Assembly (NCBI RefSeq): GCF_015706575.1
Contig: NW_024037051.1
Coordinates: 12,249,016 to 12,313,015, forward strand
Source of the DNA: Patiria miniata
Taxonomy: Eukaryota; Echinodermata; Asteroidea; Valvatida; Asterinidae
Direction of reading: 5' to 3'
DNA: 64,000 nucleotides
Below are positions 1 through 12,164 of this stretch, piece after piece (positions within the stretch are counted from its first letter, which is position 1; each line of letters starts with the position of its first letter). The translations under genes and the position numbers were made by a program. The notes under the pieces are model-generated. The model ran no database searches. It had not been told where the DNA came from and was given only the letters and a program-made list of their open reading frames with translations.

Positions 1-1981
1 AGGGGTGACCAATGAATGAAGCATACAATTTTTAATGTTAAAACAACCCAACTTCTTTGAGAGAAACTACCACAAAAGGACGGTCTGTAACAGAAGTATA
101 ACACTTGGCGTTTCGGTCATAATTGCACTTCTCAGAGTGCTCCGCCTATTTTTGCTCTTTGTCCTAATTCTTTAGGGGTCTATTCAGGTAGTTGGTGTTT
201 TATTTTAAATCTAAAATGATTTCAACCTGTAAGGAATTGCCATAGGCTATAATGAAATATTAATGTTTGTTGTGATCATGAAATTAAAAGTTACTTTCCG
301 GATTATTAAATCATAGTGCCGTATTTCACGATCTTTTCTATCTGGAACTTTTCCACTTTCACTGACATGCCAGAACCTTCACCTTACTTCAAAAATTGTA
401 GGAATTTACAAATACTTTAATCCCCTGGCCCCCTGCCCGTGAGTCGGCAGTGATGTTGACGTAATTCAAGGCATTATTGCCTCGCCCGGTTCGTGGACAC
501 ACGGGAAAAGTTCGTGTCCGCTAGCGAGATAGAAAGCGTACCGGCTTGAATCAAAGCTACCAAGGAGCTGATGGCGTCAGTGGTAACTAAGGTAACTTGA
601 AACCCCTAGCAGGTGGCGACCACAGATCGAGGAGGAAATCGTGCAAAAAGGAATTTTGCTTTCACTGTATTGTATAAATGGCCTTTTCAATTTATGCATT
701 ATTGGATGAAATTGCTGCATTATAGGTTGGTAGATTAGGTTTGGAAAGTTGCTAAAAGATAGGGCTACATCATAGAAGTGACATACACATTGTTGTTCGT
801 ATTTTCATGGGGGGAGTTGAAAGCCACGTTGTGACAAATTTAAGTTAAAACTGCTTGGCAATGTATATTTGCCGAACAATTATTTTACGAAACTACCTCA
901 ATTGTTGGCTGATTGGGTAGAAATTGACCAACTTTGGGTACAATTTGCCAAGGAGTGTCGCAGTTGGAATTTGACCAACATTTGGCAAAACGCCAATCCA
1001 TCTGCCAGACATTTCGCGTGTGTCAAACACATTTTCTTAACGCTTTTGTGAGTTTTTTTTCTGGTGAAAACATTGGAACATTGGATCCAGTCGCCTGTTT
1101 TGAGGCAGGAGTGCATCGAGATGGGAAAAGAACCGCTACTCGTGAATCATGACATACTTAGTATATTCTTTAGCTGTTTTGCTGGGTTTTTTTCTTTGCT
1201 GCGGGTGGCTATAGGCGTAGATGTGTTAAACTTTTAAAACAATTAAAACACGTTTCTAAGCAACTTTTAGATGTGAAATGATCTATTGGCTCCATGGAAA
1301 AAATTGCATTTTAAACATGGAATTATTCGGCGGCAGGCTTTGGGAGGAATTTATCTGCGGACTACGTAGATACAAATCGATAGTACCCGCACATCATAAT
1401 ACATGGAGCCGTTGCAAATTTTTATGGGAAAGCGAGGATTTAAAAGCTGCTTCAAGACTAGAAAATGTGATTTTAATGGCACATTGTCCACATTCCACGA
1501 ATTTTGTTTATTTGGTCCAATTGACGAAAATAAAATTTAATTTGTAGGAAATAGTTCTGCGATAATTCTACCCGCATTATTATGACAAGCCGTACACCCG
1601 CGTTGTCTTTTTGCGGGGAATTCAAAAAATGCTGAATTCCTATAACGCGGACATTTTGGAGTGATATTAAAAAATAATAAAACAAAAATGCACTTAAAAT
1701 TGTTTGTTTTCGTTTGAAAAAAACGAATTGTAAAGAAAAGTCCGTATCCGGCTACATGTACCTGCTCTGACACGCAGAAGCCCTTGAAAGACAGTTCCTG
1801 CTACCCTGCTAAGAAACATCAATGGTACGAACCGAATCCTTAATTTAGCTATAGGCCTATACCACTAAATAATGGTATGGGTCTTAATAAAGTTAGCGTA
1901 TACGTGCTTTTTTGGGTGTGGCAGCTTGAATAATAGATTTTCAAATTGAATTGATAAGTTTCTAGCATTACATTAAAAGTA
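1..1981. other. Intergenic DNA, no gene seen
   Basis: I find no reading frame with protein-like composition, no splice-bounded exon and no RNA gene here. The short open frames at 869-1152 and 1278-1547 are low-complexity, overlap each other on both strands and resemble no family. The stretch at 945-1010 repeats TTGGCAAA-type words but has no clear repeat structure. Confidence 0.5.
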
Positions 1982-2312
1982 TCCGGTTTCTGGTATGCGC
2001 GCGTCGCCGTAGCCATGCGCGTCGGCAAAATGAAAAAGTTTTTTTTTCAATAAAAGATGATGTCTAAAAACCGCCAAACTCACTGGTTTGACTGGAATCC
2101 TGCTGCTGCACAATTTTAACGTGTTTTTAGATGGGTAATGATCGAGAATAAGCTTTATGTGGCCTCTCTGGACTCCCATATATTTGCACTAAGTTTAGTC
2201 GGGCACCATTTGCAGTCATCAGCCGACATTTGAAGCCAAAAAAAAGGAAAAAAAAAAAAAAAAACCGCGTCGCCGCACTACTTTTTGGGCAAGCTCCATA
2301 CCAGAAACTGGA
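1982..2312. repeat. Small inverted-repeat element (MITE-like)
   Basis: The ends are a 16-bp inverted repeat, TCCGGTTTCTGGTATG on the left and CATACCAGAAACTGGA on the right, with one mismatch. Both inner flanks carry a CGCGTCGCCG word. The length of 331 bp and lack of coding capacity fit a non-autonomous DNA element. No clear target duplication was seen, so the family is unknown. Confidence 0.5.
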
Positions 2313-3535
2313 GACTATTTTTGGGGGGCCTTAGTTATGAGCTTTCCAATGAGAAATCGGCCCACGACAAGTAATCAATTAACTTCAACTTTTCAATTAA
2401 GAGCGGGACTCTCCTAATTCGTTCTGAATAGTGTGCGCAATTTCTGAACTGGAGCGCGCCATGTAAATCCACTTTTAAAAACTGTATAAAGGCCTGCAAA
2501 AACAAACAAGCAAGTTTATTTGTTTACAGGACATTATATTCCTTTAAATTTCGTTGGGAAAGGAAAATCGAAATTTTAGTGAAAAAGCACGTATTCTTTA
2601 TACCAACTGAAAAGAGTAAGAAGTACAAAGAATTCAAGCATGTTTCCTATGAGTACAATATGACGTTTGTTGCATTCGGCAGCATCGTGTTTGATTGTCT
2701 GGTAATTTCATTACAGTCCCGAGAAAAGGAACATGTTCCTGGAGCCTTGAGTTTATTACACGGGGGCAAGTTGTTTACTAGCAACGGTCGGAAACCATCC
2801 GTTTTGGCGACACTCCCAGCTGCACTGTCCCGCTGAGTGAATGTCAATCATATAACGAGCCCATAATTTTATTATCTGCAGGAAGTCACTTATGTTTTAA
2901 ACGGGTGACTAGTTGTTGACCGAGCAGTGCCCGGGATGTCATCGGGCCGATGTCATTGGCATCCCGGCCGAGCTGGTCCGTTGTCAGCTGGGTGGAAAAG
3001 GTGGACTGTTTCGTGTCAAATCTGACATTTTTTTTTAAACATTGTACGCCCCACGCTGCTTACAAAAGCTTGTGAGAAACAGCACGCAAATTGTGAGTGC
3101 AAATTGCGTTTCTTTGAAATGTCGTTTCTGGCCGGCGGCAGGTTTTGACGGTACGACAGTTATTACGATGTAAAGCCATTTACGACAATGTCTTTTTTGT
3201 GTGTCTCAAACTTACAAGTCCGAAAAGGGCCTTAAAATTAAGTGTCGATCCTAGCCGAATCTTTCGGCAAGGAAAAAGGCATGCATGCACGGAAATAGAC
3301 AAGGTTTGATGATTTCCGAACAATACGTTTTACTTGGGCCACTCTCACCTCTGATGTCACCAACTTCAATGCCTAGATTCAATGCCTATTCAATGAATAA
3401 CCCCTAATTCAGCATGTCTGCAGGTAAGAGTGCCCCAAGTAATATTTACACCCTTTCACTTAATTGATTGTATTTCCTGATCTAGGACCCAAATAGAATG
3501 GGGTAAAAAGGAGTGGATTGAGAAATAGTCAGGCT
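2313..3535. other. Intergenic DNA, no gene seen
   Basis: Open frames on both strands at 2579-2847 overlap and look like chance. I see no repeat with defined ends. Confidence 0.45.
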
Positions 3536-4066
3536 TTAAAGGGAATATACAACATTTGCAAACATCGAAAAATAAAACTACCAAGTTTTTACAAAATACC
3601 TTACTAGGATGTTGGTAAATGACAGTCTCAAGCATCTTGTAAAATTATGGCACCTGGTGTGAAGTCATTTTCAAGAAAATGGTATTTTTTAAAACATTTC
3701 CAACGGTGGTCGGCCGACCAGCGTTGGAAAAACCTAACTATTTTTCAACTACTTCTCCAAATTTACCATTTTTTCAGTCCAAATTTTGTTTGCTATTGGT
3801 TACATGTTCATGAACGGGTGCAGGCCAGCTAGACTGGTTCCCTTGCCTTACAATTTTCCATCATCTATAAATTGACCCATTTTAACTTTTGTGGAGTCAG
3901 GGAACCAGACTACTTGAACATTTGTGTTTTTCTTGGTTTTTCCAACCTTTTCGAACACCAAACTTCAAAAATGTCAGTATAACAATATTTGATCTATTAT
4001 ACTAACCTCTCAAATAGTTCATTTCTGAAAATTACAGCAAAAGCCAATGATGTACATTCCCTTTAA
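3536..4066. mobile_element. TTAA-flanked foldback MITE, copy 1
   Basis: TTAA lies at both ends, followed by AGGGAATATACAACATTTGC on the left and its near reverse complement on the right. The middle, near 3695-3735, holds a GGTCGGCCGACC palindrome flanked by CCAACG and CGTTGG. Two relatives lie at 5007-5529 and 14114-14636, in the opposite orientation to this copy. TTAA target sites are typical of piggyBac and some Kolobok elements; assignment to either is inference. Confidence 0.8.
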
Positions 4067-5006
4067 TGTAATATATTATTTCATTGAAAAAAAAAAATCA
4101 TTTAGTTGTAATTATGTATTTTCTGTATGTTGCAAGTTTTTTTTTTTTGCACATTATGTTCGAACCCCATCTAAGCAAGTCCGTGAAGGGCGTCAGAAAG
4201 CACAGACGCACGTAGCGAGCACCCGGCCGGAAAACTTTAGGCGAATCTCATACAATAATGATTGTTTATTTTTTTTTTTAAATCAATTACTTTAAGCTTT
4301 CCGAAATGTAAAAGGGGTTCCAATCAAAAGACAGATTAAAATGAATTATGAGTTAACAATAAGAAATTAAAATGTACATGTATTAAACAAATCTAGAAAT
4401 TGCAGGTATTCACGGGAAACTAGCTCGTGCCGCAAAATAGCACTTATCGAATACCTGCTATTGAATCTAGAACTTCGGCCACCCAGATGTTTCCAGTGAC
4501 CTTTTGTGTTTTCTAATATATAATGTCTGATAACATAATTGGTAAACATTGATCTTTCTTTGTTCACTGAATTCCAATCCCGATCGGATCAATCGCCCTC
4601 AAACCTTTCCAGTGATAGAATCAAAGAAATCGCGACGCCACATATTCTAAAAGTCAAGTACATGTACAGTACATACACATGCACCGGGCGCGGGCCAGGT
4701 CACTTTAATAGGGCGAATTTGAAACAACCGGCTACCAGCACCAGAAACGAAACGACTTGGGATGTGAGCTATTTCAGTCACAAACCATCTATTTATCTGT
4801 GGAAATGGCTTCGCACCGCGCGGCAAATTAGTTTTTAATTTGGTGTGACGATATGAGGTCTTGCTCTTTGGTAAACAGTTCGAAATTCAGCTGATAATTT
4901 TGACGACGGCTGTACGCAGAACGCTTTAGGTGAGTTTGTTTGTTTGTTAAAGGCTTTAACCAACTCCCCGTCTTTTTTTTATTTACTCAGTATATGAAGC
5001 TGAGTC

Positions 5007-5529
5007 TTAAAGGGAATGTACAACATTTGCTTTTGCTGCAATTTTCAGAAATAAATGGATTTGGAGGATTAGTATGTATTGCAAATATTGTTACACTGAC
5101 TTGTTTCACGTTTTGGGTTCGTATATGCTGGAAAAACCAAGAAAACCAATCATATTCTTGTAGTCTTGTTCCCTGACCCCTTTTAAGATGAAACGGAGCA
5201 ATTTATAGACTTTGGGGAATTGTAAGATCATAGAATCAGTCTAGCAGGCTTGTAGTCTTCACAGGTGTGTAATCAATTGCAAAGAAAATGCGGACGAACT
5301 CAATATGAAAAATTAGGAGCGCTTTTTGAAAAAAAGCCAGTTTTCTCCAACGCTGGTCGGCCGACCAGCGTTGGAAAAATACAGTTTTTCTTGAAAATGC
5401 CAGCATACCAGGAGCCACAACTTTACAGGATGCTTGAGACTGTCATTCCCTAACAATCCAGTAAGATATTTCGTGATAATTTGATCATTTCGTTTTTTGA
5501 TGTTTGCAAATGTTGTATCTTCCCTTTAA
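5007..5529. mobile_element. TTAA-flanked foldback MITE, copy 2
   Basis: Same ends as the element at 3536-4066, with a perfect 28-bp palindrome near 5344-5376 whose core is GGTCGGCCGACC. Length is 523 bp. The small open frames inside (5236-5453) come from the palindrome and are not genes. Confidence 0.8.
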
Positions 5530-6293
5530 TACCTTTGAGGTTTCTATTATTTTATAAACCATTAAACCAAGACGCTTATATAGTCAGTGAAGGGCTACAT
5601 GCATAAACTTTACAGGCATAGGATAATTTGCTGCTCATTTCCCCCCCCCCCCCCACCTCGTTTGCAATAATTATGAATAATAACACCACTGCTAAAGAAC
5701 AGTGTTCAAAACCTAACCTGTTTCAGTTCGGTAGATACTACAGTTTTCGTGGGAAAAAAAACAGTGAAAAACCAAACACAACCTTTTTGAACGCAAAACC
5801 CGATTTCGTCATGCAACTCTTTATTTCAAAATTCATGTCAATTGAACTTGAAAATCAACCGCATTTCTTCTGATTTCTTCTAAAAGACAGCAAGGCGGTG
5901 TTTACCAGTAAGAGCTTTACCCCAGGTAAACTTTTTGATAATACATGTTAGGTTCAAGTTACTTTTGGGGTAAATGCACATGCAAATGCAAATGTTCGAT
6001 CCTATTATGCCATTTATGTTAAGGCTGTGCGATTACGTGAAGTTTTGCAACCGAGTTCTACACGAAATCAGCGGCGGGTATAACCGTATACCCGCCGGCA
6101 AGAGAGGCATTCTGGGGTTCACAATCTGAGTTGAAAACATTCAAGTCCTTCTACTCCTTTCCCTGCGATCTTCACCCACTTTGGTCTGACTGTCCACCAT
6201 ATTTAATCCTTTTTTTTGTGTTTCTCCCAAATTCTGCATGCTTGTGTGTCCCCTCATTTTAAGTTTGCCTCTGAAAAAGATCTTGTTTAAGGG
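5530..6293. other. Intergenic DNA, no gene seen
   Basis: Contains a C homopolymer near 5641-5654 and a short palindrome at about 6072-6092 (GCGGGTATAACCGTATACCCGC). No coding support. Confidence 0.45.
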
Positions 6294-6563
6294 GAGTCAG
6301 GTTGGCGTAGCGGTACTTTCCTCGCCTTCCACCGCTGGACCCGGGTTCGAATCCCGCCCGGGCCAATATGTGGATTGGGTTTCAGTCCCTACCTGATTCC
6401 GTGGGTTTTCCTCAGAATATTCCTCTGGGCTTTTCCTCTCACCTCATAAACTGTAATTTCTTCTCATTGTCTTCTCTCTACAGGTTTCTTCAGGCTTTCG
6501 AGCTACAGTGCTTAGGGTACTTTTGAGGAATCCTTGGTTTCATTACCAGAAATAAATAAAATT
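6294..6563 (+). repeat. tRNA-derived SINE, copy 1
   Basis: A tRNA-like head (about 6296-6364) has an A-box-like TGGCGTAGCGG and a perfect B box, GGTTCGAATCC. An unrelated body follows, with an A-rich AAATAAATAAA tail. A second copy at 35218-35477 shares head and body, including TGGATTGGTTTCAGTCCC-like and TGATTCCGTGGGTTT words. No cloverleaf is evident beyond the promoter boxes, so I call it a SINE and not a tRNA gene. Confidence 0.75.
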
Positions 6564-7778
6564 GTTACGATCGCAAAGTCAGGCTATCTTAATTTTTTCT
6601 CACACTTTATTAGAAGACCTTTACAGTTCAACAAGTAGAATACACCAGACAAAACAAGACTAAAGCTGGTCCCAGAGTGCACAGCATTCTTTTCTGTTGA
6701 ATCAGAGTTGCAATTAGTTCTAGACTGAGCCTTTTCATGCATCTGGTCTACACAATGGGCCGGATTTAAAAGTCGAATTTAATTCTGGAGTTTCAAGCTT
6801 TCAACAAATTTTGAATGTGCGAACAATTTTTGTCGAGTGGTAAACGGTTTACATTAAATGTATTATTTATTTATTTTCTACCTTGAAGCATCGAGAACAC
6901 CCAGAGAATTGTAACCACCAATAAAATGTGAGTCGTACGTAGCATGCATTACCAATGCCCCTGATGAGTGCTTACGCGCATGCACGCCTTACATAATTAT
7001 GATCGAATTTATTTAGCAAACTGGTCCAACATTTCCTTTACGACGACTGTTTTTTTAATTATTTTAAAGTCCAGTCTTCCATCTTCAAGGCTAGCATGAT
7101 ATAAACCAGTCCTAAGTTAAAGCCATCCCCCTAAAAAAAATTCCCGACACTAGGCCTTTCTTTTCTGAACGATTGATATATTTGAAGGTTTCCTCGAGGG
7201 TGCGTCATATTTCCAATTGTTGTTTATTGTCGCACCTGTTGAATCTGTCATTTTCATTCGCCGTCTGTGTTCAGTATGTTGTATTGTTATATCCAGTCAA
7301 TGCGAAAGGTTTTGGGGATTTTTTTATACCGTGGGCCTTTGTATTTAATGTTCACAACTATGTACATACAAATTTCTACACGAGCGGGAAAAATACCAGC
7401 CGGTATATGCACTAAATTAACAAAGGCAAAGCCCTTGTTAAAATGCATTTGAATTTTTTTTCAAAGGTTAGGCCACTGTAAACATTCTTTTGAACTGTTT
7501 CCATGCTTGTTTAGGTTTTGCATGACGTTATATCATTTACATAACGTTACCATTCTGCAGACACGTAAGTTGGCCAACTTGGCATTTTCCCCGTTGAAAA
7601 TAGGAATTTGTCCTTTCCAAGGCCAACATGACCCAGATGATCATACTCAGTATTTAGCCAGGAACATTGTCTTCACGGGTACCTCGGAAAAAGTGAATTA
7701 AAGTGTCCGAGAAAACGAGTTTTTTTCCTGCTGCTAGTGAACGTGGGGCCCGCATACTCCCCGGCCAATACCTATGTT
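6564..7778. other. Intergenic DNA, no gene seen
   Basis: Short open frames at 7173-7701 show no family resemblance and have no splice context. If the minus-strand exon at 7922-8670 belongs to a live gene, its later exons should lie here or beyond the left edge; I could not recognise any. Confidence 0.4.
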
Positions 7779-7858
7779 CCCCAATACCGATGTTCCCCAA
7801 CTCTAACCCTAACCCTAATCATAAGGATTTCGGGGAACATCGGTATTGGGGAACATCG
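7779..7858. repeat. Palindrome with telomere-like centre
   Basis: CCCCAATACCGATGTTCCCC at 7779-7798 is exactly inverted at 7832-7851. Between them lies CTAACCCTAACCCTAATC, two to three units of the animal telomere repeat. Diverged extra copies of the arm motif flank both sides. A similarly built element lies at 50707-50861. Confidence 0.75.
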
Positions 7859-7921
7859 GGTAGACACTCTGAAACGTGGGAGGTATATACTGATCAGTTT
7901 ACTACAATGTCATGTACTTAC

Positions 7922-8670
7922 GTTGGTATCCTCATGTTCAGGACATCAACATCCTTTGCGATCGCCGTCATCTCAGGATCCATGACGAGCTCGCCGTCCA
8001 CCTCCCGGTACAATTCGAAGCTCAGCGTGGTCTTGCCGAAGCGATGTCCAATTAGGGTGAAGTTACCCGCTAAAGGTGTGACATCGTCCGGACGGAGGTC
8101 TTTCAAGCGCATCAGGATCCTTGTGTTCAATCCGATTTCTTCCTCGGTGGTTTCCAAGTCTTCTTCGACATCTGCGGCCTCCAGGTTTCCTTCGGAGCTA
8201 CTGTCCGGGTATCCCTCGGTACCATCGTCACTGGCGTCACTGTTTCCTTGACCGGAAGCAACTGGATCGGCGTCTTCGGAAGATATCATCTTGGTGAAGG
8301 CATCCAAAACAGTCAAATTGAGAAACATGTCCGATGAGAGGTTCATGGGTACGGTGATGGAGAGATCTATCCAGCCGTCGTCCCCGATCGTCCCCACGGC
8401 CATGTCGCTGGACGTGATGTGGACGGTGTAGTTCGCCAAGAACCGGGGAAAGGCGAACACCACCTCCCTGGTGGTGAAGTACTCCACGAAAATCGGCAAC
8501 CTCTCCATGAAGGCGATGGCCGAGGGGAGATACGCGATGACCGGGACTCGGCAGTTGGCGGTGGGGAGCCGCTCACCATTTGGACGGCGGGCTTGGTGGG
8601 CTCGGCTGGTACCACACCCGTGGAAACCGATGCCAGGGCAAAAAGTACGGCGAAGAGAAACGGAGACATG
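7922..8670 (-). CDS. Probable first coding exon of a secreted or membrane protein, frame change inside; possibly SLC10/P3-like
   Basis: The ATG at 8670 opens a good signal peptide (MSPFLFAVLFALASVSTG). From roughly residue 30 the protein-like reading continues in a different frame, as ERLPTANCRVPVIAYLPS and onward through FANYTVHI-type beta strands. It carries several N-glycosylation sequons (NYT, NLS, NLT, NFT) and an acidic Ser/Glu/Asp-rich insert, and ends at a consensus donor (GTAAGT, at 7916-7921 on the plus strand). An upstream in-frame ATG at 8723 gives a poorer leader. The frame change could be an assembly indel, a real lesion, or a very short intron (a GTGAGC donor-like site lies in the overlap). 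The NFT...GKTTLSFEL pattern near the exon end loosely recalls the extracellular N-terminus of SLC10A3/P3-type transporters, but no transmembrane exon was found, so that name is only a suggestion. No later exon was recognised downstream. Confidence 0.45.
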
Positions 8671-10016
8671 GTGTTGTCCAATAAAATGACCAATTTAACA
8701 AACTGAGTCTGTCTTATAGACACCTTATAAACTCATTTTAAATACACCTTGCGAGCTCACAATCAACTTGGTGTTAAACTACACGAACTGGTTGCATTAA
8801 AACTATTTCAGCAAACCTAAAATAAAAGCATTTTGTAAACTCCATACGCAACAGACGCCCATCCAGCTGTGCTGATTTTGCCCAGCGATGTGGATTTTGT
8901 ACGTGGTCTCATTAGTGGTGATAAGTCATGCTTGCCTTAGGATTAATTTAGGCAAAAAGTGTTTATCTCCGATAGAAATCTCCACTTTAAACCGCTCAGC
9001 TTCCAAAGTACACACAGTGATTACATTCTGCATACAAAATCAGCAATACACGATCAAACACGGGTAGCAGTGAGCAGGTAGCTACAGCAGTGTGTATGTA
9101 CTAACACGGCGCTGTAGTTATCCAACGGCGTCCAGGTATACCTACTTAATTCAGTCGGTGACAAACTATGGACCAACCACAGGCGAGATGACGATGCAAA
9201 CAGGTGGTGGCTGGGTGGAGGTTGCGCCCCCCCACCGAGCGACAACGGCGCATATGGACTGGGTTGAAAGTGATGCACGCGATAGGCCCAAGTTCGACTT
9301 GCGTTCGGGTCGAACATGATGTTGTTGTTTTTTTGCAACCTGGTATATTAAGTCACCGGTATTAAGTCATTCGGCTATAGAATCAAATGTAGCCTACAAT
9401 CTTAATTCGGGGAGAAAAAAGGGGGCGGGACAAACGATATGAAAAAAGGGGGGACATGTCCATCACCGATCGACGCCCTTGCGTGTATGTATACGGTGAG
9501 CAGACTCGCAACAGGGGTCAGTTTTGTTTGCCCGTTGCAGAGTGGCGAGAAAAGAGCACTCGGCGTCCGTGATGAAAGGTATAGACACGTTCTTTTTTCA
9601 CCGGACACCCGCCTCCGTAAAAAATCAATCCCGATGCGGCAATCTGCCACTCTGCACCCCATGGTTACTCCTCGGAGTAGACTACAAGAGTAGGCGTTAC
9701 TTGAGTCAGAATAGGAAAGATGAAACCTATATGAAAAGTTGGATTTGATTGAATATCTTCATTTTTTTATATACAAACATGACAAAAAGCACTGTACCTC
9801 TCCGAGTGATTCATCTCAGTTAGGTTGGCAGCACTGCTAGCAATGTGATGTCGTGGCGTGTGGCACATGCTGGTTTCATGCAGAGACCACCGGCGGTGCC
9901 GGTACAACGGGGGTGGGAGGGGGGGGGGGGTGGGGGTAGCAGGTTCAATTCTCGCTTGTGACAGGTTTCTTTGTTCAGCCTTTATAGCTTAAATGGAAGG
10001 CTAGGTGACTTGGGGA
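8671..10016. other. Intergenic DNA, no gene seen
   Basis: This would include the promoter of the minus-strand exon at 7922-8670, but I see no definite core element. Open frames at 9054-9748 overlap on both strands and look random. A G-rich tract lies near 9910-9935. Confidence 0.4.
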
Positions 10017-10314
10017 CATGGGCGTCGCCAGGATTTTTTCTAGAGGGGGGCAAAAAAAGGCTTTTGCCAAAAAAGGCTTGTATTTCTCAACACATTCTCG
10101 ATTTATCAGTTTTAGAGGGGGGCAGGGACATTCCCCCCCCCCCCCACTCATTAAATTTACACCACTTTGTCTTCGCGCCTCTTTTTCTTTTCTTTTTTTT
10201 CTTCCTTTTTCTTCCTTTTTTTTTTGTTGTTGTTGTTGTTGCTTTTCCAGGGGGGGGGGGGGGGGGGGGGGCAAGTGCCCCCCCCCCCCCCCCCCCCCCC
10301 TCGCGACGCCCATG
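10017..10314. mobile_element. Non-autonomous hAT-like MITE, copy 1
   Basis: The terminal inverted repeat CATGGGCGTCGC / GCGACGCCCATG is flanked by a perfect 8-bp direct repeat, CTTGGGGA (10009-10016 and 10315-10322). Eight-base target duplications are the signature of hAT elements. The inside is non-coding: a CATTAAATTTACACCACTTT block, pyrimidine runs, and long facing G and C tracts near 10250-10300. The proline/glycine-rich open frames here come from those tracts. A sister copy is at 16037-16327. Confidence 0.85.
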
Positions 10315-11257
10315 CTTGGGGAGCGCTAGGGGGCTTCAGCCCCCCCCCCCCCCCCCCAATTACCTTGTGTTTAGCCCCTCAGAAGAAAAAAAGTCAAAAT
10401 TTTTTTGAAAGAGCAGCAGCGAATGTTAGAAGGTGATGTCACGTGCGAAAGGTCTTCCCCTTCCCAACAAAATCGCTATATCGAGCTGCGAATATTGCGA
10501 AGTAGTTCTTCCAAGTTCCATAAATAAAGTACGTGGGCTGATCAGTTTCATTCATAAATTACTTTTGTATCGCCAGAAAAATAGCACTTCCAAAATAAAA
10601 AAATATTTTCGGGGGGGGGGGGTAGTTTGTAGAATATTCCCTGAATGGCGGTGTTTTCTCCGAGTCATAAATTGATTAAGCTGGGGGGGGGGGTCTTTGG
10701 CCCAAGGAATATGGGAGGCCCCACGCAAAACAAGAAGACTCGCCCCCAGCTATCCTCTTCACGTAGCCTTGTATATCTTCTTTGTTGATAAGAATCCAAC
10801 TTATCCAATTACATATTTTACTATGGCCTAGTTATTTTCTCAATTAATGTTTCGCGTTGAGGAAAAATGGTTTCTCATTCTAAATTAGATGACTCAGCTT
10901 GATGTTTAATTAACTTGAGTACTTGACGGTGCTTTGGCTACTTTGTATACAAAGTATACTTTCCTATACCCAGTTATTTCTGCTCTTTTACTTTTCCTAA
11001 ATCTGTATTTTTATTTTTTTTAGAATTTAGGATGAGAACTCACTACTGTTGCTTGCCTTGTCGATATTATTTTACAAGCTTTATTTCTCACAAAAATGAT
11101 GTTTGATTACGGCTGTTGAATGACTGTTGGGAACAGCGATCAGATTTAAGGCCCGAATTTGAAATTTTGCAGAAAAGCGATATAGAGGCATTGGCAAACT
11201 ACTTTAAAAAATAAATCAGTATTTTTTCTTTTTAAGATATCCGTATCAAGTCGAAGT
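10315..11257. other. Intergenic DNA with homopolymer tracts
   Basis: Poly-C at 10341-10357 and poly-G at 10612-10622 and 10683-10693. Otherwise AT-rich, with no gene or defined repeat recognised. Confidence 0.45.
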
Positions 11258-12005
11258 AGTTGAAGACGGAAGTGGGAAGTTATATGTGTCCAGATACAAA
11301 GAGTAGATATCTACGCATCCACTTTTTTTTTAATACACAATTGCAGCATTCATTGTACGCCATGATCCGCCTAGCACACGGCTGTTTTGCACATAGGCTG
11401 CGGTATACAACTTCAAACAAATCAAACGCAATGAGCTCATTATTCCTCAAAAATGTCGACTTGTTTTCGTCCATGGAGCCCAAGCAAATGCACCCAGTAA
11501 TCTTCTCAACGCGTTTCATTGAATATTAGACAAAAAATTTTGGAAGAAAGCTCTTCTAAGGTAACCCGAACGGCCGAGTGGTACGATTCGTCGTCCACAA
11601 TTAGCGGGGCCCCGCGTTCGAATCCCGCTGGTGTCTTTTTGGTTTTCAACGTAAGCGTTCAGTCATTGACTATAAGATATTTCGTTTCCCGTGCTAAAGT
11701 ACCAACAGTACCTTAGCTTGATCGGTAAGCGCTGCTGCTGGGACTGTCTGCGAAATCCAGGTTGTGCATCTTCGTACAGGTTCAGGGCATGTGGTCCACT
11801 CGGAGGATCAGGGCTTAGGGTGCCGCCCTGTTCCTCCCTTAGCTCTTTGCTTTTACATGGTGCCTGGCCCTCCGGGGTTATATGGATGGATAGGGAAGGA
11901 AGTGTGTATTGGCCGGGATCCCCGAAGAGTCCTATAAGGGTCGGCATGGGCTTATTGCGATGGCTCATCCGGTCCCTGAATGCTTGGTCAGCACATAACT
12001 TTTTG
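11258..12005 (+). repeat. Compound tRNA-derived repeat with two tRNA-like modules, copy 1
   Basis: Two polymerase III-like modules lie in tandem. The first (about 11567-11632) has GGCCGAGTGGTACGA and the B box GTTCGAATCCC, like a Ser/Leu-type tRNA. The second (about 11709-11772) has TTAGCTTGATCGGTAAGC, like a tRNA D-arm. A conserved non-coding tail (about 11775-12000) follows. The upstream part starts with CAGATACAAAGAGTAG. The same order recurs at 43101-43830 and, inverted and partial, at 49850-50290. Confidence 0.7.
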
Positions 12006-12008
12006 TGT

Positions 12009-12009
12009 G

Positions 12010-12079
<70 letters not shown>
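12009..12079. repeat. (TA)n microsatellite
   Basis: About 70 bp of uninterrupted TA dinucleotides, at the 3' end of the compound tRNA-derived repeat. The Ile/Tyr-repeat frames over it are artefacts. Confidence 0.95.
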
Positions 12080-12082
<3 letters not shown>

Positions 12083-12164
12083 TACCTTAGTTGGTTTAGT
12101 TTGAAATTCAAATCTGCTCGGCAAGGCTATGGTAATAAAACTACATGTATATTAAAAGGAAACA

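Noticed and set aside
7703-8706. Plus-strand frames of 182 and 95 codons
   Set aside because: Antisense of the minus-strand signal-peptide exon, which has better composition and a splice donor.
9971-10436. Pro/Gly-rich open frames
   Set aside because: They come from facing poly-G and poly-C in the hAT-like MITE; the same happens at 16082-16371.
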